Assembly (NCBI GenBank): GCA_032622095.1 | Contig: CP136069.1 | Location: forward strand, 186,485,122 to 186,549,121 | Source of the DNA: Siphonodentalium dalli | Lineage: Eukaryota > Mollusca > Scaphopoda > Gadilida > Siphonodentaliidae | Length of the DNA stretch: 64,000 nt | Reading direction: 5' to 3' | Part shown: in pieces, positions 22,692-34,615 of the stretch | How the letters are laid out: every line of letters begins with the position of its first letter | Position numbering within the stretch: the first letter of the stretch is position 1 | The notes under the pieces: generated by a model | Told to the model about the DNA's origin: nothing | The model's database searches: none | What the model saw: only the letters and a program-made list of their open reading frames with translations | Translations under genes and position numbers: made by a program

Positions 22692-23163
22692 CTGAGGATA
22701 AGCCCAGTCTATGTTATACTATATACACCCATCAGTAAGCCCATCTCTGAGGATAAGTCCAGTCTATGTTATACTATATACACCCATCAGTAAGCCCATC
22801 CCTGAGGATAAACCCAGTCTATGTTATACTATATACACCCATCAGTAAGCCCATCCCTGAGGATAAGCCCAGTCTATGTTATACTATATACACCCATCAG
22901 TAAGCCCATCTCTGAGGATAAGTCCAGTCTATGTTATACTATATACACCCATCAGTAAGCCCATCTCTGAGGATAAGTCCAGTCTATGTTATACTATATA
23001 CACCCATCAGTAAGCACATCTCTGAGGATAAGTCCAGTCTATGGTATACTATATACACCCATCAGTAAGCCCATCTCTGAGGATAAGTCCAGTCTATGTT
23101 ATACTATATACACCCATCAGTAAGCCCATCCCTGAGAATAAGTCCAGTCTATGTTATACTATA
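22692..23163. repeat. 55-bp minisatellite, 8 full units and one partial
   Basis: Units start at 22692, 22747, 22802, 22857, 22912, 22967, 23022, 23077 and 23132 with the word CTGAGGATAAG. They continue CCAGTCTATGTTATACTATA and ACACCCATCAGTAAG. Units differ by single bases. The array lies 0.25 kb past the stop codon of gene A, so it may fall in or just beyond its 3' untranslated region. Confidence 0.9.
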
Positions 23164-23411
23164 GGTGATGAAATATATACTTCTCAGGTCTCTTTGGGCG
23201 GCTGGCGTGGGGCATTATATATGGAATAACTTATTCCCCAGATAGACAAGATGGAACGCGTTATGACATAATGTACAGCGGATAAATATTTAACTATGAT
23301 TATATTGTATATAGACCCCTCTGTATATGCATTGTTTGCATGTTGCATGTATTATTAATTGATATAAGTCCATTGCATCTAGTCCTCATCGACCCCGTCC
23401 GTTCTAAGAAA

Positions 23412-24037
23412 TCACATGTTTCTCCTGATTTTCATTTCCGTTTCTTGTAGAGATGACAAGTATCCAGTTAAGCAAATCCATGTAATCCCGTAACCACCCT
23501 CTCCACCGTATGTCCCTGGAGCTGATCTGTATATGCAGTTGATGCAAGCTTGGTGGCAGGAATTGTACCACCAGCCACCACCGAATTTTGCACAGGCAGT
23601 ACCGGTCCACATGTCGAATGTGTCGAATTGTTTCCCGTTATGACGAGCGATGAGATTGTCACATGCGGGCCCTGTGTGACCGGATACCGTGAGACGATAG
23701 TAATCCCGGGAGTCAGCCAGACTGAAACTCGAATAGGACGATTCATACAGAGTGGAACTTCCGAATTTCTTCATTGTAATCTTCAGTGACGTGTCAGTTT
23801 TCGTCATATGGTGGATATTATCTAACCCGATCCAATGTTCGCCGTTGGGATCCCCAAATCCAGATTGATATTCAAACCAGCCGCGATTGAAGTCGACACT
23901 GCCATCCAATCTTCGCTGAATAACAGTCCACCCTCCGGCTGTCATGTCACACCACACGTCAGTGGTGAGATAACCATCTGGTGCGATCTTGTAGATGCCG
24001 CTTGTTGTAGATCCGTTGTCAAAATGATCTTTGCAGT
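23412..24037 (-). CDS. Gene A exon 3: fibrinogen-related domain (C-terminal)
   Basis: The last exon of gene A encodes a complete FReD of about 209 residues. The acceptor TTCTTCTTTCAG precedes AC-TGC, so with the leftover G of exon 2 the first codon is GAC. Family landmarks in order are DCKDHFDNG with SGIYKI, VWCDMTAGGWTVIQRR, DFNRGW, YQSGFG, EHWIGL, GGGWWYNSCH, and the end EMKIRRNM with stop TGA. The P-pocket region is unusual. The acidic calcium loop normally seen before the CA...C pair is shortened to FDTFDMWTGTACA, and extra cysteines appear in QACINC. FReDs of invertebrates act mostly as lectin-like pattern-recognition proteins; that role here is inference. Confidence 0.9.
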
Positions 24038-24410
24038 CTGAAAGAAGAACGTTTCGCACATGCATGTGGGCGTTTCAATGTTACTTATAGGAACCTGACT
24101 ATTTTCCAACTTTAGCGGGAAGCCTATCGTATGTTCGTTTTTATTTTAGTCAACTATTTCGACTTTCTTATAAACCCTATCTTTACTACTAAATACTCTT
24201 TGACGAGTAATCATCCCCTAGGAAATGTTCAGATAATAAGTTCAACAAACGAAATTATTATCTGAGCATTTCCCTCCAATAAACATAACTTTATGTGCTT
24301 GTAATATCTGTCGTCTGCTTATTTTCCCCGGAAAACCGCTCCAGATGAATAATACATCATTCCATTGTCATAAATTTTTAAATGAGCGCGCGATTTATTT
24401 AGTAAAGAAC

Positions 24411-27400
24411 GGGTCAATGTACATATCGTTAATAGTGTAAAATGACGGTGTCAAGATACATATCGTTAATAGTGTAAAATGACGGTGTCAAGATACATAT
24501 CGTTAATAGTGTAAAATGACGGTGTCAAGATACATATCGTTAATAGTGTAACATGACCGTTTCAAGATACATATCGTTAATAGTGTAAAATGACGGTGTC
24601 AAGATACATATCGTTAATAGTGTAAAATGACGGTGTCAAGATACATATCGTTAATAGTGTAAAATGACCGTTTCAAGATACATATCGTTAATAGTGTAAA
24701 ATGATGGTATCAAGATACATATCGTTAATAGTGTAAAATGACGGTCTCAAGATACATATCGTTAATAGTGTAAAATGACCGTTTCAAGATACATATCGTT
24801 AATAGTGTAAAATGATGGTATCAAGATACATATCGTTAATAGTGTAAAATGACGGTCTCAAGATACATATCGTTAATAGTGTAAAATGACCGTTTCAAGA
24901 TACATATCGTTAATAGTGTAAAATGACGGTCTCAAGATACATATCGTTAATAGTGTAAAATGACGGTCTCAAGATACATATCGTTAATAGTGTAAAATGA
25001 CGGTCTCAAGATAGATATCGTTAATAGTGTAAAATGACGGTATCAAGATACATATCGTTAATAGTGTAAAATGATGGTATCAAGATACATATCGTTAATA
25101 GTGTAAAATGACGGTATCAAGATACATATCGTTAATAGTGTAAAATGATGGTATCAAGATACATATCGTTAATAGTGTAAAATGACGGTCTCAAGATACA
25201 TATCGTTAATATTGTAAAATGACCGTTTCAAGATACATATCGTTAATAGTGTAAAATGACGGTCTCAAGATACATATCGTTAATAGTGTAAAATGACGGT
25301 CTCAAGATACATATCGTTAATAGTGTAAAATGACGGTCTCAAGATAGATATCGTTAATAGTGTAAAATGACGGTATCAAGATACATATCGTTAATAGTGT
25401 AAAATGATGGTATCAAGATACATATCGTTAATAGTGTAAAATGACCGTTTCAAGATACATATCGTTAATAGTGTAAAATGACCGTTTCAAGATACATATC
25501 GTTAATAATGTAAAATGACGGTCTCAAGATACATATCGATAATAGAGTAAAATGACCGTTTCAAGATACATATCGTTAATAGAGTAAAATGACCGTTTCA
25601 AGATACATATCGTTAATAGTGTAAAATGACGGTCTCAAGATACATATCGATAATAGAGTAAAATGACCGTTTCAAGATACATATCGTTAATAGAGTAAAA
25701 TGACCGTTTCAAGATACATATCGTTAATAGTGTAAAATGACGGTCTCAAGATACATATCGTTAATAGTGTAAAATGATGGTATCAAGATACATATCGTTA
25801 ATAGTGTAAAATGACCGTTTCAAGATACATATCGTTAATAGTGTAAAATGATGGTATCAAGATACATATCGTTAATAGTGTAAAATGATGGTATCAAGAT
25901 ACATATCGTTAATAGTGTAAAATGACCGTTTCAAGATACATATCGTTAATAGTGTAAAATGACCGTTTCAAGATACATATCGTTAATAATGTAAAATGAC
26001 GGTCTCAAGATACATATCGATAATAGTGTAAAATGACCGTTTCAAGATACATATCGATAATAGTGTAAAATGATGGTCTCAAGATACATATCGTTAATAG
26101 TGTAAAATGATGGTATCAAGATACATATCGTTAATAGTGTAAAATGACCGTTTCAAGATACATATCGTTAATAATGTAAAATGACGGTCTCAAGATACAT
26201 ATCGATAATAGTGTAAAATGACCGTTTCAAGATACATATCGATAATAGTGTAAAATGACCGTTTCAAGATACATATCGATAATAGTGTAAAATGACCGTT
26301 TCAAGATACATATCGATAATAGTGTAAAATGACCGTTTCAAGATACATATCGATAATAGTGTAAAATGACCGTTTCAAGATACATATCGATAATAGTGTA
26401 AAATGACCGTTTCAAGATACATATCGATAATAGTGTAACATGACCGTTTCAAGATACATATCGTTAATAGTGTAAAATGACGGTCTCAAGATACATATCG
26501 TTAATAGTGTAAAATGACCGTTTCAAGATTCATATCGTTAATAGTGTAAAATGATGGTATCAAGATACATATCGTTAATAGTGTAAAATGACCGTTTCAA
26601 GATACATATCGTTAATAGTGTAAAATGGTGGTATCAAGATACATATCGTTAATAGTGTAAAATGACCGTTTCAAGATACATATCGTTAATAGTGTAAAAT
26701 GATGGTATCAAGATACATATCGGTAATAGTGTAAAATGACCGTTGCAAGATACATATCGTTAATAGTGTAAAATGACGGTCTCAAGATACATCTCGTTAA
26801 TAGTGTAAAATAACGGTGTGAAGATGCATAACGTTAATAGAGTAAAATGACCGTTTCAAGATACATATCGTTAATAGTGTAAAATAACGGTGTGAAGATG
26901 CATAACGTTAATAGAGTAAAATGACCGTTTCAAGATACATATCGTTAATAGTGTAAAATGACGGTCTCAAGATGCATATCGTTAATAGTGTAAAATGACC
27001 GTTTCAAGATACATATCGTTAATATTGTAAAAGGACGGTACTCAAGATACATATCGTCAATAGTGTAAAATAACGGTGTGAAGATGCATAACGTTAATAG
27101 AGTAAAATGACCGTTTCAAGATACATATCGTTAGTAGTGTAAAATGACGGTCTCAAGATGCATATCGTTAATAGTGTAAAATGACCGTTTCAAGATACAT
27201 ATCGTTAATAGTGTAAAATGATGGTCTCAAGATACATATCGTTAATAGTGTAAAATGACCGTTTCAAGATACATATCGTTAATAGTGTAAAATGACGGTG
27301 TGAAGATGCATAACGTTAATAGAGTAAAATGACCGTTTCAAGATACATATCGTTAATAGTGTAAAATGACGGTCTCAAGATGCATATCGTTAATAGTGTA

Positions 27401-28341
27401 AAATGACCGTTTCAAGATACATATCGTTAATAGTGTAAAATGATGGTCTCAAGATACATATCGTTAATAGTGTAAAATGACCGTTTCAAGATACATATCG
27501 TTAATAGTGTAAAATGACGGACTCAAGATGCATATCGTTAATAGTGTAAAATGACCGTTTCAAGATACATATCGTTAATAGTGTAAAATGATGGTCTCAA
27601 GATACATATCGTTAATAGTGTAAAATGACGGTGTGAAGATGCATAACGTTAATAGAGTAAAATGACCGTTTCAAGATACATATCGTTAATAGTGTAAAAT
27701 GACGGTCTCAAGATGCATAACGTTAATAGAGTAAAATGACCGTTTCAAGATACATATCGTTAATAGTGTAAAATGACCGTTTCAAGATACATATCGTTAA
27801 TAGTGTAAAATGACGGTGTGAAGATGCATAACGTTAATAGAGTAAAATGACCGTTTCAAGATACATATCGTTAATAGTGTAAAATGACGGTCTCAAGATG
27901 CATATCGTTAATAGTGTAAAATGACCGTTTCAAGATACATATCGTTAATAGTGTAAAATGATGGTCTCAAGATACATATCGTTAATAGTGTAAAATGACC
28001 GTTTCAAGATACATATCGTTAATAGTGTAACATGACGGTCTCAAGATACATATCGTTAATAGTGTAAAATGACGGTGTCAAGATACATATCGTTAATAGT
28101 GTAAAATGACGGTGTCAAGATACATATCGATAATAGTGTAAAATGATGGTCTCAAGATACATATCGTTAATAGTGTAAAATGACCGTTTCAAGATACATA
28201 TCGTTAATAGTGTAAAATGACGGTACTCAAGATACATATTGTCAATAGTGTAAAATAACGGTGTGAAGATGCATAACGTTAATAGAGTAAAATGACCGTT
28301 CTAAGATACATATCGTTAATAGTGTAAAATGACAGTCTCAA
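24411..28341. repeat. 37-bp satellite array, about 106 units
   Basis: The unit is a 37-bp sequence with the constant part ACATATCGTTAATAGTGTAA. A variable segment of 7-8 bases reads ACGGTGTC, ACGGTCTC, CCGTTTC or ATGGTATC. The array is 3.93 kb. The right-hand half also has a divergent unit, ACGGTGTGAAGATGCATAACG, which recurs at multiples of 37 bp (333 bp between 27295 and 27628, 185 bp to 27813). This shows higher-order organisation. A GATAATAG variant is concentrated at about 25.5-26.5 kb. The array fills most of intron 2 of gene A. Non-coding. Confidence 0.95.
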
Positions 28342-29317
28342 AATGACTGATAATATTGATTTTTGAAGAAATGTTATCGGCTGAATTGAATCATTCGTAC
28401 ATTTCTCAAATGTCGCAAATTGTCCATGTTTTTTTTACTATTTTGTTGTAACTTGATGCAACTGTAGGCAAAATATACAAGGTATTGAACCAGCTGAGGT
28501 TAGATATGAAAACACGTATACACAGACTAACACGATCATTTGGACTTGGACGCACGTTTTGCCTAAATGTTCGATGTTACAAAATGAATCGTCTCGGAAT
28601 ATGTCAAGAAAACGTTTCTGATAGTTAGTGACCGTGACCAACGTGGCACAGCATTCAGGAACCAATGTCAATTATACGTACACTATATTATCTTTGCACA
28701 ATTAGAGATATATCGGGCGATCATGAGGTGAAATCTGATTTTCCTTGATTTGAGACTTATCATGATAAATCTGTGCTTTAGTAGTTTTGATGTTGATCAA
28801 TGAACAATTGACTGAGCGAGATAAGTTCTAGCACCAAAACCAAATACACCAAATACAATTAAGTTAACTCAGCACTGGCTACCAATGAGTCATATTTTAC
28901 TGGCACGTCAATAATCTACGATTGACTCCGTACAAGAAAACCAATGTCAGAAATGGTAACGCGCTCAAGATCATATATTATATACCCATGATTGTAATTA
29001 TACAATATAAAATATATTGGTTTCACGAATGACCAACTCATAATTCCGTTAAAACAACTAATCCTTCAACTTATTAGAACAACTATATACGGCTTATCAC
29101 TGAAGGTTTCTCATGCATCTCACCATAATTCCTAACTACACATTTTACCGGAATCGGCCTCCGGGTCGCAGTTCGACTTTTAATCCGTCCTAAAAAAAAA
29201 AATTTCTATAAATAAAACTCCAATGGCCCATGTATACCAAGAATAATCGAAACATACAGGCGGAGCGCGAATTAAAATTGTTTTTATTTACATGTAGGTG
29301 GGATATCTCTGACTGCT
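28342..29317. other. Intron 2 of gene A, nothing recognised
   Basis: Non-coding, with no supported exon or paired inverted ends. Confidence 0.4.
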
Positions 29318-29717
29318 TTAACCCTTTACCCAACAAAACGGCCAAAACCGGCCAAATAAAGCTTCAACAGCCTAAAATATCTTGGGTCTGTCTCAATAGA
29401 ACCATACAAATATGGATATCATTGGAACCGGCTCCTTGACCACATTGTGATAGTTACAGTTATTCCCTGTGACAATGCATTCTCTTATATATGCGAGTCG
29501 ACCATAGGTCGCCTCGCATATATAAGAGAATGCATTGGCCTAAAAAAAATCTTTTTTTAACACTTTTTACCATTTTTTCTTACATTCTTTAACAATTTTA
29601 TAATTTTTAATGTGTTAAGCCAATGCATTCTCTTATATATGCGAGGCGACCTCTGGTCGACTCGCATATATAAGAGAATGCATTGGCACAGGGCCGGTCT
29701 GTTGGGTAAAGGGTTAA
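29318..29717. mobile_element. TTAA hairpin MITE, complete copy
   Basis: Flanked by TTAA on both sides, with ends CCCTTTACCCAACA and TGTTGGGTAAAGGG. The left part is about 150 bp of unique sequence, followed by two mutually inverse 69-bp hairpins at about 29473-29540 and 29619-29687. A second complete copy is at 45139-45537 in the same orientation with very high identity. TTAA duplication and CCC ends fit a piggyBac-type source; the transposase is not in the window. Confidence 0.85.
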
Positions 29718-30021
29718 GTTCATTGTAGTATATAGGGCTATAATGTTATACCCCGTAATTAAAATGAAGCCATTTGTATAGTTACTAAGACGAAGATCTA
29801 TTTGGTGGTTTGCTTGTGTTGTCAAAATATTATTCTAGCACTGCTCTTGATTTAGGAAATCAGACAGGAAAACAATATGAAGCCTCTCAATGTATAACCA
29901 TTCTATATGCAGCAAGTATGTCAATGTGAGAAATCGACGAATGTTCCCTTCATACCTCCTAAGAAATCTGCCGGCGATCTCACCCCCCCGAATCGGCGTA
30001 GGACTTAAGAAAGACTCTCAC

Positions 30022-30073
30022 CTCTATATGACAAAGTTGGCTGTCCCCTTGGATCCTTCTTGCATCTTGTTTC
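30022..30073 (-). CDS. Gene A exon 2: 52-nt linker exon
   Basis: On the minus strand the acceptor ends GTTGTTACAG and the donor is GTGAGAG. In phase 0 it encodes ETRCKKDPRGQPTLSYR plus one base, which pairs with the first two bases of exon 3 to give aspartate. It connects the PAN-like domain to the FReD. Length, phases and the C-K-K-D-P core match the homologous exons of genes C and B. Only 52 nt long, it would be missed by most gene finders. At first sight the YRG reading of its last codons into the intron resembles the start of a kringle, but the splice phase rules that out. Confidence 0.75.
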
Positions 30074-30858
30074 CTGTAACAACAATGCTGTCAGTACACA
30101 TGATAATTATATTTTCTGAGAAAGGGAGATCGGGAAAATGTTTGTGTGTCTGGTTACAAATAAAGGTCTCTTTTTCACGTTTTGTTTCCTCTATTGGTGT
30201 TGTTTTAATATATCCACACATGGATACAACACCGGGCAATGTTATCAACAACGACCTTGGTAATATATCGGTGTTTGAACTTTTCTCAAATGTCATGCAA
30301 GTTATTTCGTCAGGACGTTTGCACATCGTCGCCTCCCAAATGATGCATAACAACGCATGTATAGTGCTGGTAATGGTGTTCTTCAAAAACCACACTGCTT
30401 TCACAATTCAATTCAATTTATTAGATACTCTCATCGTATAACAATAAATATTGAAAAGAAATGTGTTAGTGCATGCAATTCACAATGATGTGTATGAATA
30501 TATGTATATTTTGGGAATTAAATGGAGTATTTGTGTATTCATAAGAAAGATTGGCGTAATTTGGCAGCGATGTGATTATATTTCGTCAAGGGGTGGGGTG
30601 GAGGGGGTAACACGTTGTTAAGCCTCAGGAGTGGTTTATCTCACGCTGGGGCATTTTGATAAATATTGATAGTTTTTTCATAGCTTTCGTACCGCTAGAG
30701 TTAAATAATTCATGAAGTTTTATTACGTTAGATCGACTGTAGTAGTACGGTTTGATACATTTCAATCTCTGATCTCTGCGGGCAGATGAGAATGGTGTGG
30801 TATTGGTCACCTAGCGCTTCCATACATAAGGTGCATTTTCTATCCCCAGCCAGAATTC
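30074..30858. other. Intron 1 of gene A, nothing recognised
   Basis: Mostly AT-rich non-coding sequence with a G-rich patch at about 30588-30608. Confidence 0.35.
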
Positions 30859-30944
30859 ATGTCCGCCTTTACTACACAGTCTTACATTAAGACTAAGATT
30901 GCAATCTTTTTAAATTGCACCATTATATTTTTCTTCAAGTATAG

Positions 30945-31560
30945 ATTGTCCTACTATAATATGCCAACGGCTCATCGTGGAGTGGGAATTATTTGTTTCT
31001 CGACTGTCACGTTCGTAGTTAATTCGGCTGGTATGTGGTTAATATATGGCTTTAGACGACACATACCCTACATTCTTTTGTTCTTTTGGTGGCTCTTAAT
31101 GGCTAAGACACTGCGCTTGTGTTGTCTTACCAAGAAATCAACGAACCAGCATTCGAGCATTGAACAGCAGACAATTACAAAGTAAGTGCGAGTTGTACCG
31201 ATGCTCGAATTATCAGGTTGTCTGTTGATTGCATTATTACATAACGCAAGTGCGACCGTCTTAATCACAATACAACATTGTTGCGATTGACATTCTTCAA
31301 AATAAAACTAATTTAGATGAAAATGCTGTATATATATAAATAATTTCGTCAATGTTATTTCGTTTTCTCACGCATAAATTAATACAATTATAGTTTTGCA
31401 GAATGTTCTGCTATTATGCTGAACAAGGTAGTAAGTGGGCACACCCCTCCGTGCAGCTTAGTAATTGTCACTATGCTTGTGAATTCCGCTGGTCTGTGGT
31501 TAATATATGGTCGTAGAGCGTTGAGTAGTAATTATCAGTATGTTAGTTGGTTAAAGCCGG
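30945..31560 (+). other. Duplicated membrane-segment-like coding fragments
   Basis: Two stretches on the plus strand encode related peptides. The first, about 30961-31181, reads VTFVVNSAGMWLIYGFRR and continues with a hydrophobic segment (YILLFFWWLLMAKTL). It runs to a good donor, AAA-GTAAGT at 31182. The second, about 31443-31555, reads VTMLVNSAGLWLIYGRR and then stops. The shared peptide core and the splice-like site suggest a duplicated exon of a membrane protein, or relics of one. They lie antisense inside intron 1 of gene A. No family was recognised. Confidence 0.3.
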
Positions 31561-33560
31561 TGATATGATTAGAGTGGTTATCGTGGTGACAGGCGGTGTC
31601 TCGAATGGTCATTCTGAGTGTCACGTTCGAGTAATTCATACCCAAACTAAAAATGCTAAATTGAACTTTGTTTTAAAGAAAATATTTTTTTTCAACTTTT
31701 CAACATTCTTAAAATGTATTTCCGAAACACAATGAGGTCCGACATGGAACCCAGAGGCAGCGCTTGTGTGGCTTCAATTTCCAAGTTTCCATATTTTTCC
31801 CTACAATGTAAAAATACAAAATTAATATTGCGGTTTTTAAACCTTTTTTCTTGGCCCAATTCGTTGTCAGCAAAGGGAGTTTAGAAATAGACAATTTGTC
31901 ACATCAGTATAAGTGAAATTTCATTTGTTGAACATTGTGTAACCACCGGGTCATTACAACTGAATGAATGCATGGTTGTATTGTATGTCCGCTTCTATTG
32001 TGTTGTAAATTACTGTTATTAATGTATGCTGAACATGAAAATACTATGTTTTGTAAATTATCGACAATTCATTATTGAAAGGTTAGCCGCCAACCTGGTT
32101 CGCGATGATGATGATACTTATCACCATGCACATCGTGAGGCCGGATAAGGGTACCCAAATTCAAATCGTAGGTTGTGTCCATATATACATTGATAGTCAA
32201 CAGTTACATTACATTCTATTGTACTCAAATGGTGTGTTTTCCGTGACTTGACGATTTGTTAATACAATTAAGCACATTAAGAACATGTTCAAATGTGCAT
32301 CACTGTGACCTCAGCACATTTACGGATATTCACTACTTGTAACTCCAGGATCACAGGACCAGTACATGTAGGTAAAGAAAGGTGGGCCTTTAAAGTTGAT
32401 AAAAATGAAACACATAAAACCATGCATTTAAAAAATAAAAAACACTTCGTTGAGCGTGTCTCCAACTGTGTAACGAAGCATTGACAGTATCAACAACGAA
32501 AACATATGTGATACATTGAAGGGTTGTGTAATCGTGTAGATGTTGTCACATATCGTCAATAAAGAGGGAGAGTCTCTGACAATACACCGGAAAAATAATT
32601 TTGAAAAAAATGCGGTGGTGGGTGCAAATAGGTCACGAAAAAAGCGCATACGTTTCCGGAACTTTTTCCCCACTCCCCCCACCCCGCATAACGAGCTTAT
32701 TTTAACGAGCAAAATAAGATCGTATTGGGATTAATAACCTCCATATACGCCATGAAGGGACATACAACGCAATTTGTAAAACAGTCCAATATGGGACCAT
32801 ATTTCATACGGAATAAGCTTACTTTGGACTTTTTTCAGAATTACATAAGTCCAACATGAACCTATGTGCATATTTAGGCCCAATATGGACCTATATGCAC
32901 GAGGATATGTTGCATTCGTTGGCAGGAGGTTGTTTGTGTGAACACGGGTACATAATATGTTTGTATGAATGTGTGTGTCGCTTTTCTGCACCTTGTGTTC
33001 GGGCCCATCGAGAAACCGTGATGACCTTGCCATATTAATGAACTTAATATGATTGTATTCACTTTATTAATACGGATGTTACTAGTTGAACAACCATAGT
33101 GCTGCGACGCATTTGGCTTTCAATTATGTTTCTATACGGGAAACTACACCATAATTATAAATCTCGATTCTGACTATGGCATGATTTTGTACACCATTTA
33201 TCACACATCGTTCCTACCTACCTTCTCCCTTCTACCACACCTACCTCTTTCTCATCTATGTGCTCGACCAACTATTCCCCCCATATATGGGCAAACACAC
33301 CACTATACTTAAATTCCCGCCTTCTTCACCCTGAAGCTGTAGTATTGACACTCGGGAACATTTCCAGATGAAAGTATTTTTCATAAAAGTCACAGACGTA
33401 TGGTTTTTTATTTCATCCTCTGTTGAACTCTTTGTTTGTCTATGTATACATTGTAAATGTTCTGTTCTGTACTTTTGTAAACATAAAACATTGTTTACAC
33501 TATTAGTAATAATATTTACGTCTGATGATTAATATTGGATTAAAATGTACATGCAGTTGT
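31561..33560. other. Intron 1 of gene A, nothing recognised
   Basis: Non-coding. A weak repeat of CCAATATGG(A/G)CC-type words occurs at about 32785-32890. Confidence 0.35.
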
Positions 33561-33570
33561 GTGAATATTT

Positions 33571-34075
33571 TGATGTCCAACAAGGGTCTCAATTATGGCA
33601 AGAACACCGAAGCACAATCAAATTCGATGACTCACGCCTGAATCACAAGGAAAAATGTTAGAACAGACACAATTTTGCTTTCGGAGTCCAACAAATGTCA
33701 TAACTCTGCCAAGAATAACTGTACGAAACCTGTAGTATGTGGGTACCCCCAGCTATGTCATCACATTATCATAGCACAACGAAATAAGATCATTCGTACC
33801 CAAGCTGCCGGGTGAAATCTACTGACAAAATATTCCCAAGTTTCCAGGTCCAACAAGTGTCACAGCTGTGGTAAGAACGAATGGTCGAAAGCAGTTGTAT
33901 GTAGATATCCTTTCACAAAGGTGTGGTTTCATCACACCAAAAGAAAATTAAGTCCGGTTATTCACACCCGAGTTACAATGTGAAATGTTCGCATGGACAC
34001 ACACGTGACAAGTTTCAAAGTCCAACAAGGGCTATATCTCTGGAAGAATAAACTGACGAACCTGTAGTACGTGGA
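33571..34075. repeat. Degenerate tandem repeat, four units
   Basis: The core (GTCCAACAAGxGTCA, then CTxTGGxAAGAA, CGAA and CTGTAGTATGTGG-like words) recurs at about 33577, 33697, 33849 and 34019. Spacing is uneven (about 120-170 bp). The units are old and differ widely. Non-coding. Confidence 0.55.
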
Positions 34076-34127
34076 AATTATTTTCCCAAACTGGGCTCTC
34101 CAATAATTCACACCAGCGTTACAATAT

Positions 34128-34450
34128 AGAATATACGCAATAGTGTTTCTGAATAACAAATTTAATCCACGTGTTGGTTTGGCGATTTACACCACGAGCT
34201 TCAGTGAGTGATGTAAATCGCCAATCCCACGAGTGGATTAAATTTGTTATTCAGAAACACTATGCGTATATTTTGTTTATGCCACGATCTTTACAATGCG
34301 ATGGATAAACACTTTTCCGTTCAAATTGTATGGAGAAAGTTTAATCCACTCTGCGAAGTTTATGACACGATTTTTACAATGCGATGGATAAACACGTTTC
34401 CGTTCAAATTGTATGGAGAAAGTTTAATCCACTCTGCGAAGTTTAATCAA
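34128..34450. repeat. Hairpin plus 83-bp tandem duplication
   Basis: GCAATAGTGTTTCTGAATAA followed by CAAATTTAATCCAC (from 34138) is matched by its inverse up to about 34268, a stem of about 60 bp with a short loop. To the right, an 83-bp segment containing ACAATGCGATGGATAAACAC and GTATGGAGAAAGTTTAATCC is present twice (about 34281-34446). This looks like one end of a decayed DNA transposon or foldback element. It lies within 0.2 kb of gene A exon 1 on its intron side. Confidence 0.75.
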
Positions 34451-34615
34451 CAGTAGGCACGTTTAATCAACAGATGTTGATTAAATGTAAAATTTAAACA
34501 GATGGCTTTATTTATATAGTAAGATAGGCGATCGTGGTATAAAGTTGAATTATTCATACGGACGGACTGAGCCAGACACAAGGGGGTTCGGTGCATGGGG
34601 CATTAAATAATTCAC

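Noticed and set aside
22692-28341. Tandem arrays as CRISPR
   Set aside because: Units are contiguous with no unique spacers, in a eukaryotic intron and gene flank, with no cas genes.
30022-30073. Linker exon read as the start of a kringle domain (C-K-x-D-P ... Y-R-G)
   Set aside because: The glycine comes from reading into the intron. With the phase 1 splice to the FReD exon the codon becomes aspartate, and no further kringle sequence exists.
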